Assembly (NCBI GenBank): GCA_003222935.1 | Contig: QHXL01000154.1 | Coordinates: 5,843-19,943, forward strand | Reading direction: 5' to 3' | Length of the DNA: 14,101 nt | Source of the DNA: Acidobacteriota bacterium | GTDB taxonomy: Bacteria; Acidobacteriota; Blastocatellia; Pyrinomonadales; Pyrinomonadaceae | In this document: positions 5,806 through 13,368 of the stretch, one piece after another | How the letters are laid out: every line of letters begins with the position of its first letter | Position numbering within the stretch: the stretch's first letter is position 1 | Made by a program: the position numbers and the translations under genes | The notes under the pieces: generated by a model | What the model saw: the letters and a program-made list of their open reading frames with translations, nothing else | Told to the model about the DNA's origin: nothing | The model's database searches: none

Positions 5806-7872
5806 TCATTTACCATCTGTGGCTTTCCGCTCGGGATCCTTGCTCTCCTTCTTCGGCAACTCCGGGTTTGCAAAATCCGGCAGCGCGTCGTTCCAGATGT
5901 AATGATTGAACCAGGCTAGATTGTGCTGCATCGCCGCACGTTGCGATTTCGGCTTGGTTATTCCATGACCGAATCCTTTATAGACAATCATCTCGACCTT
6001 GACGCCTTTATCTTCGAGCGCTTGTCTCAACTGGTACGCGTTCGCGATTGGAACTCTTCGATCCAACTCACCGTGTTGAATCAAGGTCGGCGTGCGCGCG
6101 CTCTTGATGTAAGCCACGGGCGAAGTCTTCTTGTAGATCTCCGGATCGTCAACCGGATTGTTTCCAAGATAGTTAATCGTAAACGGAGTGATATCGGTGT
6201 TGTAGTAGTAGGTGGCCCAGTCAGAAATGCCGGCGCCGACTGAAATCGCCACGAACCGATCGGACGACGCAGTTAAAAAGGCCGAGATATATCCTCCCTG
6301 GCTCCAACCCATGCATGCGACTCGCTTTGGATCGACAAAACCTTTTGCTATCAAACTGTCGACACCCGAAATCACATCCCACGCATCGCCAACTCCGAGA
6401 TTACGCACGTTCAGCATGCGAAACTTTTCGCCGTAGCCCGCACTTCCCCGGTAATTAACCTTGAGAATCACCGCACCACGATTGACCCAAATATCCGAAG
6501 GATAAGTGCGAGTGTCAGGCGTTAATAATGCCGGGCGATCCACACCGGTTGGCCCGCCGTGAATGATGCACAGTAACGGATACTTCTTATTCGCATCGAA
6601 GTCGGCGGGCTTGATCAGCACACCTTCTATTTCAGTTCCGTCAGTACTCTTCCACGAAACCACTTCACGCGTGCCCAGTTTCAAGTTCTGCGTTTGCTCA
6701 GTCATGTTTGTCAGCTTGCGTGGCGCAAACTTCCGAACATCAGTCACAAACACTTCATTGAGCGACGTCGGCGAACTCGCCGTGAGAGCCATTGTCTGTC
6801 CATCGCGAGTAAGTGAAACTGAACCCGCCATAAGATTATCCGGCCCGGTTACCCGAACGAATTTGCCTGTCGCTGGGTCCAACCTGAATAAGTGCGAAGC
6901 AGTCTTCTGCTGCGCACTAAAATAGATCCCGTCTTGCTTCCAATCTACTGCACCAACACTCTCGTCGAATTCGTCTGTGACTGAACGCGGCGTACCTCCT
7001 TCCGCAGGAACAATTGCAAGACGTGTATTTGTAGCGAATGAAGGTGATCGATCCATCGCAGTCGCAAAGACGATCTGTTTTCCGTCTGGCGACCAACGTG
7101 GTGCATTGTCAGGACCAGCCTGGGATACGATCTTTCGAATCGAATCATCGCCCAGGTTCAAAATATAAATGTCGCCAGACGCACCCTGGATCAAATCCGG
7201 ATTAATGGTCGCGCTAAAAGCGATCCGGGAACCGTCGGGTGACCACGAGAACGAATCGACACTAAAGCCTTTCTTCTTAGTTCGTTGCTTTCCCACAGCT
7301 GGCCCATTAAACGCATCGCTCACCGTGATGGTCCAGATGTGACTGAACGTATATTCCTTCCTAACGACTTCGAAGTCTCCAAGATATTCTTTTCGTTCTT
7401 TGGAGACTGGCGGCGCAGCTTCAGAGGCCAGGTAAGCGATCGTCTTGCCATCTTCCGACCAGGCGTAGTTACCGATTGGAGTCTCAGATTTTGTCAGCTG
7501 GATCGATTCTCCGCCGAGAGGATTGATGGCAAACAACTGGTTCTTGTCCTCGACGCGATTGCTGAGAAAAGTCAACCAGGTCCCGTCGGGTGACCATTTT
7601 GCGTTGCTCGAAGATTTGTCACCACGCGTAACCTGGTAGGTCCGGCCCGTCGCTACATCGGCGAGCCAAATCTGGTTGATAAAAGAATCCGTTTTGAAAT
7701 CACCGTAGCCAACCGTGTAGGCAATCCACTTCCCATCGGGTGAAATCGTTACAGTTCCGACAGTCTTCAATGTGAGGAGTTCATCGATCGTCGGCACGTG
7801 GCGGTTGGTTTGGGCAAATGCGGAAATGCAACTCACGAAAAGAATTGCTATTACCAGGTTTACTCTTTTCAT
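5806..7872 (-). CDS. Secreted S9 family peptidase (DPP IV/acylaminoacyl-peptidase type), 688 aa
   Basis: This is an exported serine peptidase of the prolyl-oligopeptidase family. From ATG 7872 there is a signal peptide (MKRVNLVIAILFVSCISAFAQ). A beta-propeller of about residues 30-390 follows, built from repeated 'WSPDG.....FxS' blades (ISPDGKWIAYT, WSPDGTWLTFLSN, WSEDGKTIAYLAS, WSPDGSRIAFSA, WSPDGKQIVFAT). The hydrolase domain spans about 400-665 and has the oxyanion motif HGGP (438-441), Ser524 in GWSQGG, Asp604 in GELDRR and His636 in GFGHG, a complete triad. The tail NPELPKKESKDPERKATDGK is charged and likely disordered. Family members cleave short peptides from the N-terminus. A GTG at 7899 would add nine residues encoded inside a repeat; ATG 7872 has a good ribosome binding site and starts the signal peptide. 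It lies 103 bases downstream of the kinase gene and may be co-transcribed with it. Confidence 0.95.
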   Translation of the reverse strand: MKRVNLVIAILFVSCISAFAQTNRHVPTIDELLTLKTVGTVTISPDGKWIAYTVGYGDFKTDSFINQIWLADVATGRTYQVTRGDKSSSNAKWSPDGTWLTFLSNRVEDKNQLFAINPLGGESIQLTKSETPIGNYAWSEDGKTIAYLASEAAPPVSKERKEYLGDFEVVRKEYTFSHIWTITVSDAFNGPAVGKQRTKKKGFSVDSFSWSPDGSRIAFSATINPDLIQGASGDIYILNLGDDSIRKIVSQAGPDNAPRWSPDGKQIVFATAMDRSPSFATNTRLAIVPAEGGTPRSVTDEFDESVGAVDWKQDGIYFSAQQKTASHLFRLDPATGKFVRVTGPDNLMAGSVSLTRDGQTMALTASSPTSLNEVFVTDVRKFAPRKLTNMTEQTQNLKLGTREVVSWKSTDGTEIEGVLIKPADFDANKKYPLLCIIHGGPTGVDRPALLTPDTRTYPSDIWVNRGAVILKVNYRGSAGYGEKFRMLNVRNLGVGDAWDVISGVDSLIAKGFVDPKRVACMGWSQGGYISAFLTASSDRFVAISVGAGISDWATYYYNTDITPFTINYLGNNPVDDPEIYKKTSPVAYIKSARTPTLIQHGELDRRVPIANAYQLRQALEDKGVKVEMIVYKGFGHGITKPKSQRAAMQHNLAWFNHYIWNDALPDFANPELPKKESKDPERKATDGK

Positions 7873-7880
7873 TTCGGTAT

Positions 7881-7886
7881 TCCTTT
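7881..7886 (-). promoter_or_regulatory. Ribosome binding site of the S9 peptidase gene, at the foot of a hairpin
   Basis: On the minus strand the sequence is AAAGGA, eight bases before ATG 7872; this decides the start against GTG 7899. Its first three bases (7884-7886) are also the last bases of inverted repeat E, so the hairpin foot reaches into the Shine-Dalgarno. The hairpin could affect translation of the peptidase, which is inference. Confidence 0.6.
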
Positions 7887-7975
7887 GTCGGGGTGGCACT
7901 CCGTGGCCACCCTTTTCCTATCTGAGGCGTCCATTGTGAGTAGAAGGGGCGGCCACGGAGTGCCGCCCCGACAAA
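7884..7975. repeat. Palindromic repeat E (GGGGCGGCACTCCGTGG family)
   Basis: The arms at 7884-7915 and 7944-7975 match as inverted copies at 29 of 32 positions, with a 28-base loop; this is the longest near-perfect stem in the window. On the minus-strand transcript the differences give G-U pairs at one of three positions, and on the plus strand at two. The right arm ends at the base next to the kinase stop codon (7976-7978), and the left arm runs into the ribosome binding site of the peptidase. The whole kinase-peptidase gap is therefore essentially this repeat. It may attenuate read-through or stabilise mRNA ends. Confidence 0.85.
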
Positions 7976-10537
7976 TTAATGTGGAAGGCCAACTCGTCTC
8001 AGCAAATCAATAAACCTTGGATCTGAACGCAGACTATCAAACTCGAACGCGTTACCTATTAGGTTCAATCTAAAATCATGATAGTTATACGCTTGTTCCA
8101 GCCACTTGAGTGCCTTTTCCTGCTGACCCAGGCGACCATAAAAACTCGCAACCACATACGCCAGCATCGGGTCGTTCGCAGAACCTTTCTCCAGTTGAAC
8201 AACGGTGGCTTGCAAGTACGCGCGCCAACCTGATTTCCGGTAAATCTCTTCGAGTTGCACAACAGCTTCCACCGTCATCCCATCAAATCGCCCTCCTGGC
8301 GGCCTGATTCGCGGGTATTTACCGTAAGACTCAACTGCCTGGTCGTACATACCCTTAGCCTCGTAAGCTCGCCCAAGAAGGTAGTAAGTGAGTGGAAACT
8401 TGGGATCAAGCTCGATCGTCTTCCTATACTGTTCAATAGCCTCGTCGTATCGCCGGCTATCCATCAGAATGTCGGCGTGGATCTTGTTTATTATGGTCGA
8501 CATCGGATCAAGATCAAGCGCACGCCGAATTTCCACCAACGCCTCGTCAAATCGGCCCTGGGCCGTCAGTAGTTCACTCAACCACAGATGGGCAGACGGG
8601 TAATTTGGATTTAGCTCCACGGCCCGTCTTAGCGACTTTTCTGCCGTAACAAAATCGTAGTCGTAGTATTCAACGATTTGGCCCAACGACGCATGGGCCT
8701 CAGCCAGGGCTGGATCCAGCTCGAGTGCTTTCGTCGCGGCCGCTTTCGCCCTGGGCATGAGTTCTCTTGGAGGATCGGAGGAGTAGACCGTTTTTAGAGC
8801 GTAGGTGTCGGCTAAGCCTGAATAGGCCATAGCATAATTTGGATCCCTGTCGATGGCTTGTTGAAAGAATCCTATTGCCTTTTCGAAATCGGCCGGTGTA
8901 CGTCTGTTCCAATAGAACCGACCCTGGAGATACAACTGATAAGCTTCAGGATTCGCAGTGTGCTGCTTGTTTGCCTTTACTTCTTCAATGCCGGTCAATG
9001 TCGGACGAAGACTGCTGGTCATTTCGCGTGCGATGTCGCGCTGAACTGACAACATGTCTGGGAGCTTTCGTTCGTACTGTTCACCCCAGAGCTGTTTGTT
9101 ATCCCGAATATCAATCAACTCGGCGCTTACCAACATCGTGTCGCCCCGCTGTTGAATCCGACCTGTAAGAATGGCCCGCACACCCAGAGCTTTACCAACG
9201 ACAATCGGATCGGTCTGTTGGCCCTTGTAACGAAATACGGAACTCCGTGCGATCACTTTCAGGTTGGGCAGTTGAGTCAAACTGTTGATGATGCTCTCCG
9301 TAAGTCCGTCTGAAATCCATTCCAGATTTTGATCCTGGTTCTGGTTCACAAAGGGAAGTACCGCAATTGAATCGATAACGACTTCAGTGCTACGCGGCTG
9401 AAGATAAGACTTGAAACCGATCACTGCTGCCGCAATAACCGCCAGGACAATCAACGCAACGACCCCGGACGCTACCTTGTGCTGCTTTATCCCGCTAGCG
9501 ATAACTTCGGTACTCGAAACACGTGTTGCTGGTGAATCGGGTGAGTCCGCTGTCGTGTCGGGGGTGCCCTGGATTCTGCTTACTCCTTCGCCCCCAACCG
9601 TTTTGGCTTCGTTGCCGTTATTCCTCCTCGGTGGCTTCGCGACTGCTGAACTTTCATCAAGCTGACGCCGAACATCCTTGAGCTCAATCGCGACGTCCTT
9701 GATTGATTGATAACGCTCGTCGGGATCCTTGGCTAAACAGCGGCGCACTATACGTCCCAAATCGGCCGGAGCAGTCGGGTCGTAACTACTGATTGATGGC
9801 GCAGGCTCGCGAATTATTTTGTTTAGAGAGTCGATAGCATCTTTTCCGGCGAAGGCTTTCTGACCGGTAACTGCTTCGAAGAGGATGCAGCCAAAAGAAA
9901 AGACATCGGAACGACGATCGATCTCTGCGGTTTTACCCTGGGCCTGCTCCGGCGACATGTAGCCGCTGGTTCCCAGAATCAATCCCGGCGTGGAGTGTTG
10001 CATGATCGTCGGGGCGTCCTGGGCTGTCAGGCCAGGACCAATCTGGGTCAATGCTTCGACGAGTTTGGCAAGTCCGAAGTCGAGAATCTTAGCGTGACCA
10101 TCGGACGTGATCATGATGTTCTCCGGTTTCAGGTCGCGATGAACTATTCCGGAGTCGTGAGCTTTTGCGAGTCCTTCGGCGACATGTTGGAGGTGCCGGA
10201 GAAGCTTCGATAGTTCGGTTTGTTCTTTATGAATTTTATCGCGGAGTGTCAGGCCATCGACGAACTCCATAGCAATGAAGTTGAGTCCATTGTCAGCACC
10301 GATTTCATAAACGTGCGCGATGTTCGGATGATTCAAAGACGCCGCTGCGGTCGCTTCCTGATTGAAACGTCGCATGCGATCGAGGTTTGACGACACATCC
10401 GCAGGTAAGACTTTCAGGGCGACTTTTCGATGAAGCGAAGTGTCGTCGGCGAGATAGACTTCGCCCATACCTCCGATACCGAGTTGAGAGAGGATTTGAT
10501 AACGACCTAGTTTTTGTCCGGGATTGAGGGAACTCAT
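7976..10537 (-). CDS. Membrane Ser/Thr protein kinase with TolB-like and TPR domains, 853 aa
   Basis: This is a bacterial Hanks-type (PknB-like) kinase fused to an extracytoplasmic sensor-like half. Residues about 13-285 are the kinase. The glycine loop is GIGGMGEV, the ATP lysine is Lys42 in VALKVL, and the catalytic loop is HRDLKPEN with Asp135. DFG has Asp153, and GTSGYMSPE closes a long Thr/Ser-rich activation segment, so it should be active. A polar linker (about 293-350) leads to a single membrane helix (VASGVVALIVLAVIAAAVIGF, about 355-375). Residues about 388-512 form a TolB/FlgO-like domain (SIAVLPFVN...LTESIINSL, ALGVRAILTGRIQQRGD). From about 530 at least five TPR units run to the end (AYSGLADTYAL, AHASLGQIVEYYD, AHLWLSELLTAQGRFDEAL, RRYDEAIEQYRKTIELDP). 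ATG 10537 is preferred over TTG 10546. Its substrate and signal are unknown. Confidence 0.95.
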   Translation of the reverse strand: MSSLNPGQKLGRYQILSQLGIGGMGEVYLADDTSLHRKVALKVLPADVSSNLDRMRRFNQEATAAASLNHPNIAHVYEIGADNGLNFIAMEFVDGLTLRDKIHKEQTELSKLLRHLQHVAEGLAKAHDSGIVHRDLKPENIMITSDGHAKILDFGLAKLVEALTQIGPGLTAQDAPTIMQHSTPGLILGTSGYMSPEQAQGKTAEIDRRSDVFSFGCILFEAVTGQKAFAGKDAIDSLNKIIREPAPSISSYDPTAPADLGRIVRRCLAKDPDERYQSIKDVAIELKDVRRQLDESSAVAKPPRRNNGNEAKTVGGEGVSRIQGTPDTTADSPDSPATRVSSTEVIASGIKQHKVASGVVALIVLAVIAAAVIGFKSYLQPRSTEVVIDSIAVLPFVNQNQDQNLEWISDGLTESIINSLTQLPNLKVIARSSVFRYKGQQTDPIVVGKALGVRAILTGRIQQRGDTMLVSAELIDIRDNKQLWGEQYERKLPDMLSVQRDIAREMTSSLRPTLTGIEEVKANKQHTANPEAYQLYLQGRFYWNRRTPADFEKAIGFFQQAIDRDPNYAMAYSGLADTYALKTVYSSDPPRELMPRAKAAATKALELDPALAEAHASLGQIVEYYDYDFVTAEKSLRRAVELNPNYPSAHLWLSELLTAQGRFDEALVEIRRALDLDPMSTIINKIHADILMDSRRYDEAIEQYRKTIELDPKFPLTYYLLGRAYEAKGMYDQAVESYGKYPRIRPPGGRFDGMTVEAVVQLEEIYRKSGWRAYLQATVVQLEKGSANDPMLAYVVASFYGRLGQQEKALKWLEQAYNYHDFRLNLIGNAFEFDSLRSDPRFIDLLRRVGLPH

Positions 10538-10618
10538 GCAGGGCAACTATCTGATCAAAAATCCAAGCTTGTTCAAATTTCGCGAGGCATTTTATCTGAG
10601 AGTGGCAGGAATGGTCAT

Positions 10619-10709
10619 CCACAGATTACGCCGATTCCGCAGATTTCTTCTCGAAATGAGGTACATCACAGCCTTTAAAATAAATCTGTGCAATCTGCGT
10701 AATCTGTGG
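10619..10709. repeat. Palindromic repeat B (CCACAGATTACGC family)
   Basis: The arms at 10619-10646 (ccacagattacgc, then gattccgcagattt) and 10682-10709 are inverted copies matching at 25 of 28 positions, with a 35-base loop. The repeat lies in the 179-base gap between the ankyrin gene (stop at 10717-10719) and the kinase start (10537), both on the minus strand, and its right arm ends seven bases from the ankyrin stop. That position fits a terminator-like or mRNA-end hairpin for the ankyrin transcript. Related to repeat A in core bases (CGCAGATT), but the arms differ. Confidence 0.8.
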
Positions 10710-10716
10710 AGGCCCG

Positions 10717-12633
10717 TTATTCCTTCGCGCCGGCACGCTGGAGCATTTCCACGACGCGGTCCTCAACTAGCTGGGCGTTGTAGAGTTTTGTTTTCTCGTG
10801 AATTTCACGAGCAAGTTTCAGCGCCGTCTGCCCTTCGTTATTCTTCAAATTCACTGACGCGCTTTTCGACAGAAGAAACTCGACTCCCGACAGACTTCCT
10901 GCTTTAACGGAAAGAATCAGCGCCGTATTGCCTTGCGGATCCTGCAAGTCGATCTGCGCGCCCTTACTCAACAATAATTCCATCACTTCGTCGGGCACGA
11001 AACTTTCGTTATCTGCGGCTAGCATCAAAGGCGTGCGGCCACTCGCGTCGAGAGCATTGACGTCCACTCCACGTAGATCCACACCTGCCGAACTTGCCGA
11101 TACTTCAGGTTTGACTGACAGAAGCGCAGCGACACTCTTTCTTCGCAACTGTCCAGCTGCAAGGTGTAGCGCTGTCTTTCGATCCTTGTTGAATGGATAA
11201 ACTGCCGCCTTATTTTCGATCAACAGTACTACCGCCTCATCATTACTATGTTCAATTGCAATGATGAGAGAAGTATTACCGTTGTTATCGACGGCGTTAA
11301 CATCAGATCCTCGTTCGATCAAAAACTTTGCGGCGTCGTTACGTCCGTAGCTGCTTTCGATCGCACGCATCAAGGCCGTAAAGCCGCGCCGATCGCGAGT
11401 ATTCAGGTCGGCGCCCGACGCCACTGTTTCTTTGATTTCGTTTAGATTGTTAGTTGACGCTGCGCGCAGAAGTGCGTAGTTCGTAGTAGCCTTTGTTAAT
11501 TCCGCTTCAGTCTTGTAGTCGCTTGCCGAAGGCGCACCTTTAGTGAAGAGTAGTTTCGCAATATCCAAACGACCGTTGTTTACAGCGACGTCAAGCGCAG
11601 TCATTCCATCCTTGTCTTTGAGTTTCAAGTCGACGCCTCGATCGAGTAGCAGTGTGACGACTTCAGACTTCCCTCCCTCGACGGCGATCATCAGTGCCGT
11701 AGTTCCCTTTTCATTCTGGGAGTTCAGGTTGATTCCTTTTTCAACCAGGAGCTTCGCAATCTCAAGAGAACCGCGCCAGGTATTAGTCGTGATCATAAAG
11801 GCATTGTCGCCACGCTGATTAACTGCATGCACATCCGCCCCTCGATCCAATAGCAACTTCACGACTTCAGGATGCGAAATGACGCCACCCGATTCTGACA
11901 TGTATTGATCGACCGACAATAAAAGCGGTGTTTGACCTGAGTTATCTTTTTGATTGATATCTGCGCCTTTACTCAACAGCAGTTCGATAATTGGCAAACG
12001 TTGTTCAGGGGAGTAAGTATGATCGAGTTTCACTGCTTTCATCAGTGCTGTTTGCCCGTTCTCATTCATAGCCTTGAGATCCCCGCCAGCGTCGAGGATT
12101 AGCTTCGCATTCTCAACCGAACCACCACTTGCTGCCTCCATCAAGACTGTATTGTTGTCTCGATCCTTGTGCCTGGCGTTGGCCGGTGCCCCCCTGGCGA
12201 GTAAAAGTTTTACAACTTCCGGCTCGGCTATTCGCGCCGCATCAATGATTGCAACATCATTGTTCGCATGAATATTCGCTCCTCTTGCAATCAGCAGCTT
12301 TACGATTGCCGCGTTCTCTGGACCACGGCGCCCGGCAGCCTCGGTCAATGCCGTATTGCCACCTTGATCGGCAAGGTTAACGTTGGCGCCTTTGTCGAGG
12401 AGCAAAGTCACGAGTGAAATGTCGGGCCAGTTGATAGCGTACTGGAGTGCGAAGTAACCATTCACTCTATCTTGCGTGTTTATGTTCGCACCTTGTTTGA
12501 GCAAAAGATTAATCCTGGGAATGTCCTTCTTCTCGACCGCATTGAGAAACTCTTCATCGATTGATCGTTGTTGCGAAAGTGCGGGCAGAGTCGAAATGAG
12601 GAGCAAAAGGATCAGGGTGATTGTGCGATTCAT
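10717..12633 (-). CDS. Exported ankyrin-repeat protein, about 17 repeats, 638 aa
   Basis: This protein consists of a signal peptide (MNRTITLILLLLISTLPALSQ) and then almost only ankyrin repeats, so it should act outside the cytoplasm as a protein-binding solenoid. By eye about 17 units can be set out, with the usual 'G-x-T-A-L-x-x-A...LL..GA.(V/I)N' pattern: for example NGQTALMKAV, EKGTTALMIAVEGGKSEVVTLLLDRG and SGRTPLMLAADN. A linker with no ankyrin pattern (about SDYKTEAELTKATTNY, near residues 390-405) splits it into a ten-repeat and a seven-repeat half. The seventh and sixth units carry insertions. ATG 12633 has a Shine-Dalgarno, AAGGCGG (12639-12645), five bases upstream; an earlier in-frame start at 12669 would only add 12 residues before the signal peptide. 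No catalytic domain is present. It is the first gene of the minus-strand block, with the kinase downstream. Confidence 0.95.
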   Translation of the reverse strand: MNRTITLILLLLISTLPALSQQRSIDEEFLNAVEKKDIPRINLLLKQGANINTQDRVNGYFALQYAINWPDISLVTLLLDKGANVNLADQGGNTALTEAAGRRGPENAAIVKLLIARGANIHANNDVAIIDAARIAEPEVVKLLLARGAPANARHKDRDNNTVLMEAASGGSVENAKLILDAGGDLKAMNENGQTALMKAVKLDHTYSPEQRLPIIELLLSKGADINQKDNSGQTPLLLSVDQYMSESGGVISHPEVVKLLLDRGADVHAVNQRGDNAFMITTNTWRGSLEIAKLLVEKGINLNSQNEKGTTALMIAVEGGKSEVVTLLLDRGVDLKLKDKDGMTALDVAVNNGRLDIAKLLFTKGAPSASDYKTEAELTKATTNYALLRAASTNNLNEIKETVASGADLNTRDRRGFTALMRAIESSYGRNDAAKFLIERGSDVNAVDNNGNTSLIIAIEHSNDEAVVLLIENKAAVYPFNKDRKTALHLAAGQLRRKSVAALLSVKPEVSASSAGVDLRGVDVNALDASGRTPLMLAADNESFVPDEVMELLLSKGAQIDLQDPQGNTALILSVKAGSLSGVEFLLSKSASVNLKNNEGQTALKLAREIHEKTKLYNAQLVEDRVVEMLQRAGAKE

Positions 12634-12660
12634 AAGTACCGCCTTTTTAAGTTGGTGCTG

Positions 12661-12688
12661 AGAATACATCTCCGTAGCTCCGCGTCAA
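12661..12688 (-). promoter_or_regulatory. Candidate sigma70-type promoter of the ankyrin gene
   Basis: On the minus strand TTGACG (12688-12683) and TATTCT (12666-12661) are 16 bases apart. The first matches the -35 consensus at five of six positions and the second matches the -10 at four of six. Transcription would begin around 12654, leaving a leader of about 20 bases that contains the AAGGCGG ribosome binding site. The arrangement is sensible, but the -10 box is only fair. Confidence 0.4.
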
Positions 12689-12703
12689 ATACGATATGAT
12701 TCC

Positions 12704-12789
12704 CTCTCTGTGTCTTTGTGGTTGTTAGAACTTAAGCCACCCTTTAACCACAGAGGCACCGAGACGCAGAGAACACACAGAGAACACCA
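12704..12789. repeat. Palindromic repeat C (CCACAGAGGCAC...AGAG family) abutting a start codon
   Basis: The left arm (12704-12723) is ctctctgtgtctttgtggtt; the right arm begins aaccacagaggcaccgaga (12746 on) and continues with ACACAGAGAA units up to about 12786. The arms pair imperfectly, with several mismatches and a gap. The element lies in the divergent gap between the ankyrin gene (-) and the DUF5990 gene (+), whose ATG is at 12790, only about three bases after it. It replaces any recognisable Shine-Dalgarno there. As far as I recall, such ACAGAG repeats are dispersed in many environmental genomes. Confidence 0.7.
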
Positions 12790-13209
12790 ATGAAACAAGA
12801 AGTGACACTACGAATAATCCTTGAACGTCCGCCCCCCGGAGTCGCCTTCTGTCTGCAAAAAGGTGGCGGCAACAGTTATGAACGGGTTCAATCCCAAATG
12901 TCTGCAGGCAACGATTTGACGTTTGAGTTTGATGTTCGCCTGGGTGAACAAAAGGACGGTCAACCAAACTTCCTTGGACCATTCACTCAAGGTCCTGCGG
13001 ACGGACGTTTCGTCTACATCGACATAGGAACAATGGCTGGTCAAATCGGCTCGTGTTGGAGTCGTCGGCTGAAGGTCCCGTTGCGCGGTATTTCCTGGGA
13101 GATGATCAATAACTCAAGAGTCCTGGTCACCCGAGTCGCGGGCACCGCGAAAGACGGAAGTCCGACCTGCGCAACAGTGAAACCCTTCAATGGGTGGACG
13201 GGCGAGTAA
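12790..13209 (+). CDS. DUF5990 family protein, 139 aa
   Basis: The product matches the DUF5990 pattern, as I recall it: LRIILERPPPGVAFCLQKG at the start, then DLTFEFDVRLGEQKDGQPNFLGPFTQGPADGRFVYIDIGTMAGQIGSCWSRRLKVPLRGISWEMI, a very conserved core that covers most of the protein. No signal peptide or membrane segment is present, so it should be cytoplasmic. The domain has no established function. ATG 12790 starts directly after repeat C, with no Shine-Dalgarno visible; the protein match begins within the first ten residues, so the start is probably right. The C-terminal part (VAGTAKDGSPTCATVKPFNGWTGE) is of average composition. It converges with the LigD-type gene, and the two are separated by a hairpin. 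Confidence 0.85.
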   Translation: MKQEVTLRIILERPPPGVAFCLQKGGGNSYERVQSQMSAGNDLTFEFDVRLGEQKDGQPNFLGPFTQGPADGRFVYIDIGTMAGQIGSCWSRRLKVPLRGISWEMINNSRVLVTRVAGTAKDGSPTCATVKPFNGWTGE

Positions 13210-13219
13210 ATAAGATGTA

Positions 13220-13368
13220 AGCAGTAGGCAGGAGCAGGAAGCAGGACCAGGTTGATGTGCGGCCTCCTGCTCCTGCCTCCTGCCCCTGCATCCTGCTCCT
13301 GCTTCCTTCCCCCTGCCCCTGCCTCCTGCCCCTGCTCCTGCCTCCTGCCCCTGCTCCTGCCTACTGCT
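13220..13368. repeat. CT-rich repeat with 19-base inverted ends, reaching into the LigD stop codon
   Basis: The left arm agcagtaggcaggagcagg (13220-13238) and right arm cctgctcctgcctactgct (13350-13368) are perfect inverted copies, 19 of 19. Between them, from 13261 on, the plus strand is a nearly pure pyrimidine-rich run of CTCCTGC and CCCTGC units of six to seven bases. The right arm includes the last codons and the TAG stop (13361-13363) of the LigD-type gene, so the ending FEQEQ is encoded by repeat sequence. The region separates two convergent genes and could form a large hairpin or an unusual DNA structure such as a triplex. Confidence 0.85.

Noticed and set aside
6563..6925. 120-residue plus-strand open frame inside the S9 peptidase gene
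   Set aside because: Antisense to a well-supported peptidase with complete catalytic motifs; no ribosome binding site or protein-like pattern.
8839..9168. 109-residue plus-strand open frame inside the kinase gene
   Set aside because: Antisense to the TPR/TolB part of the kinase; it is cysteine- and arginine-rich with no domain pattern.
13261..13360. CRISPR-like array in the CT-rich region
   Set aside because: Units are only six to seven bases, degenerate and contiguous, with no spacers of constant length and no cas genes.
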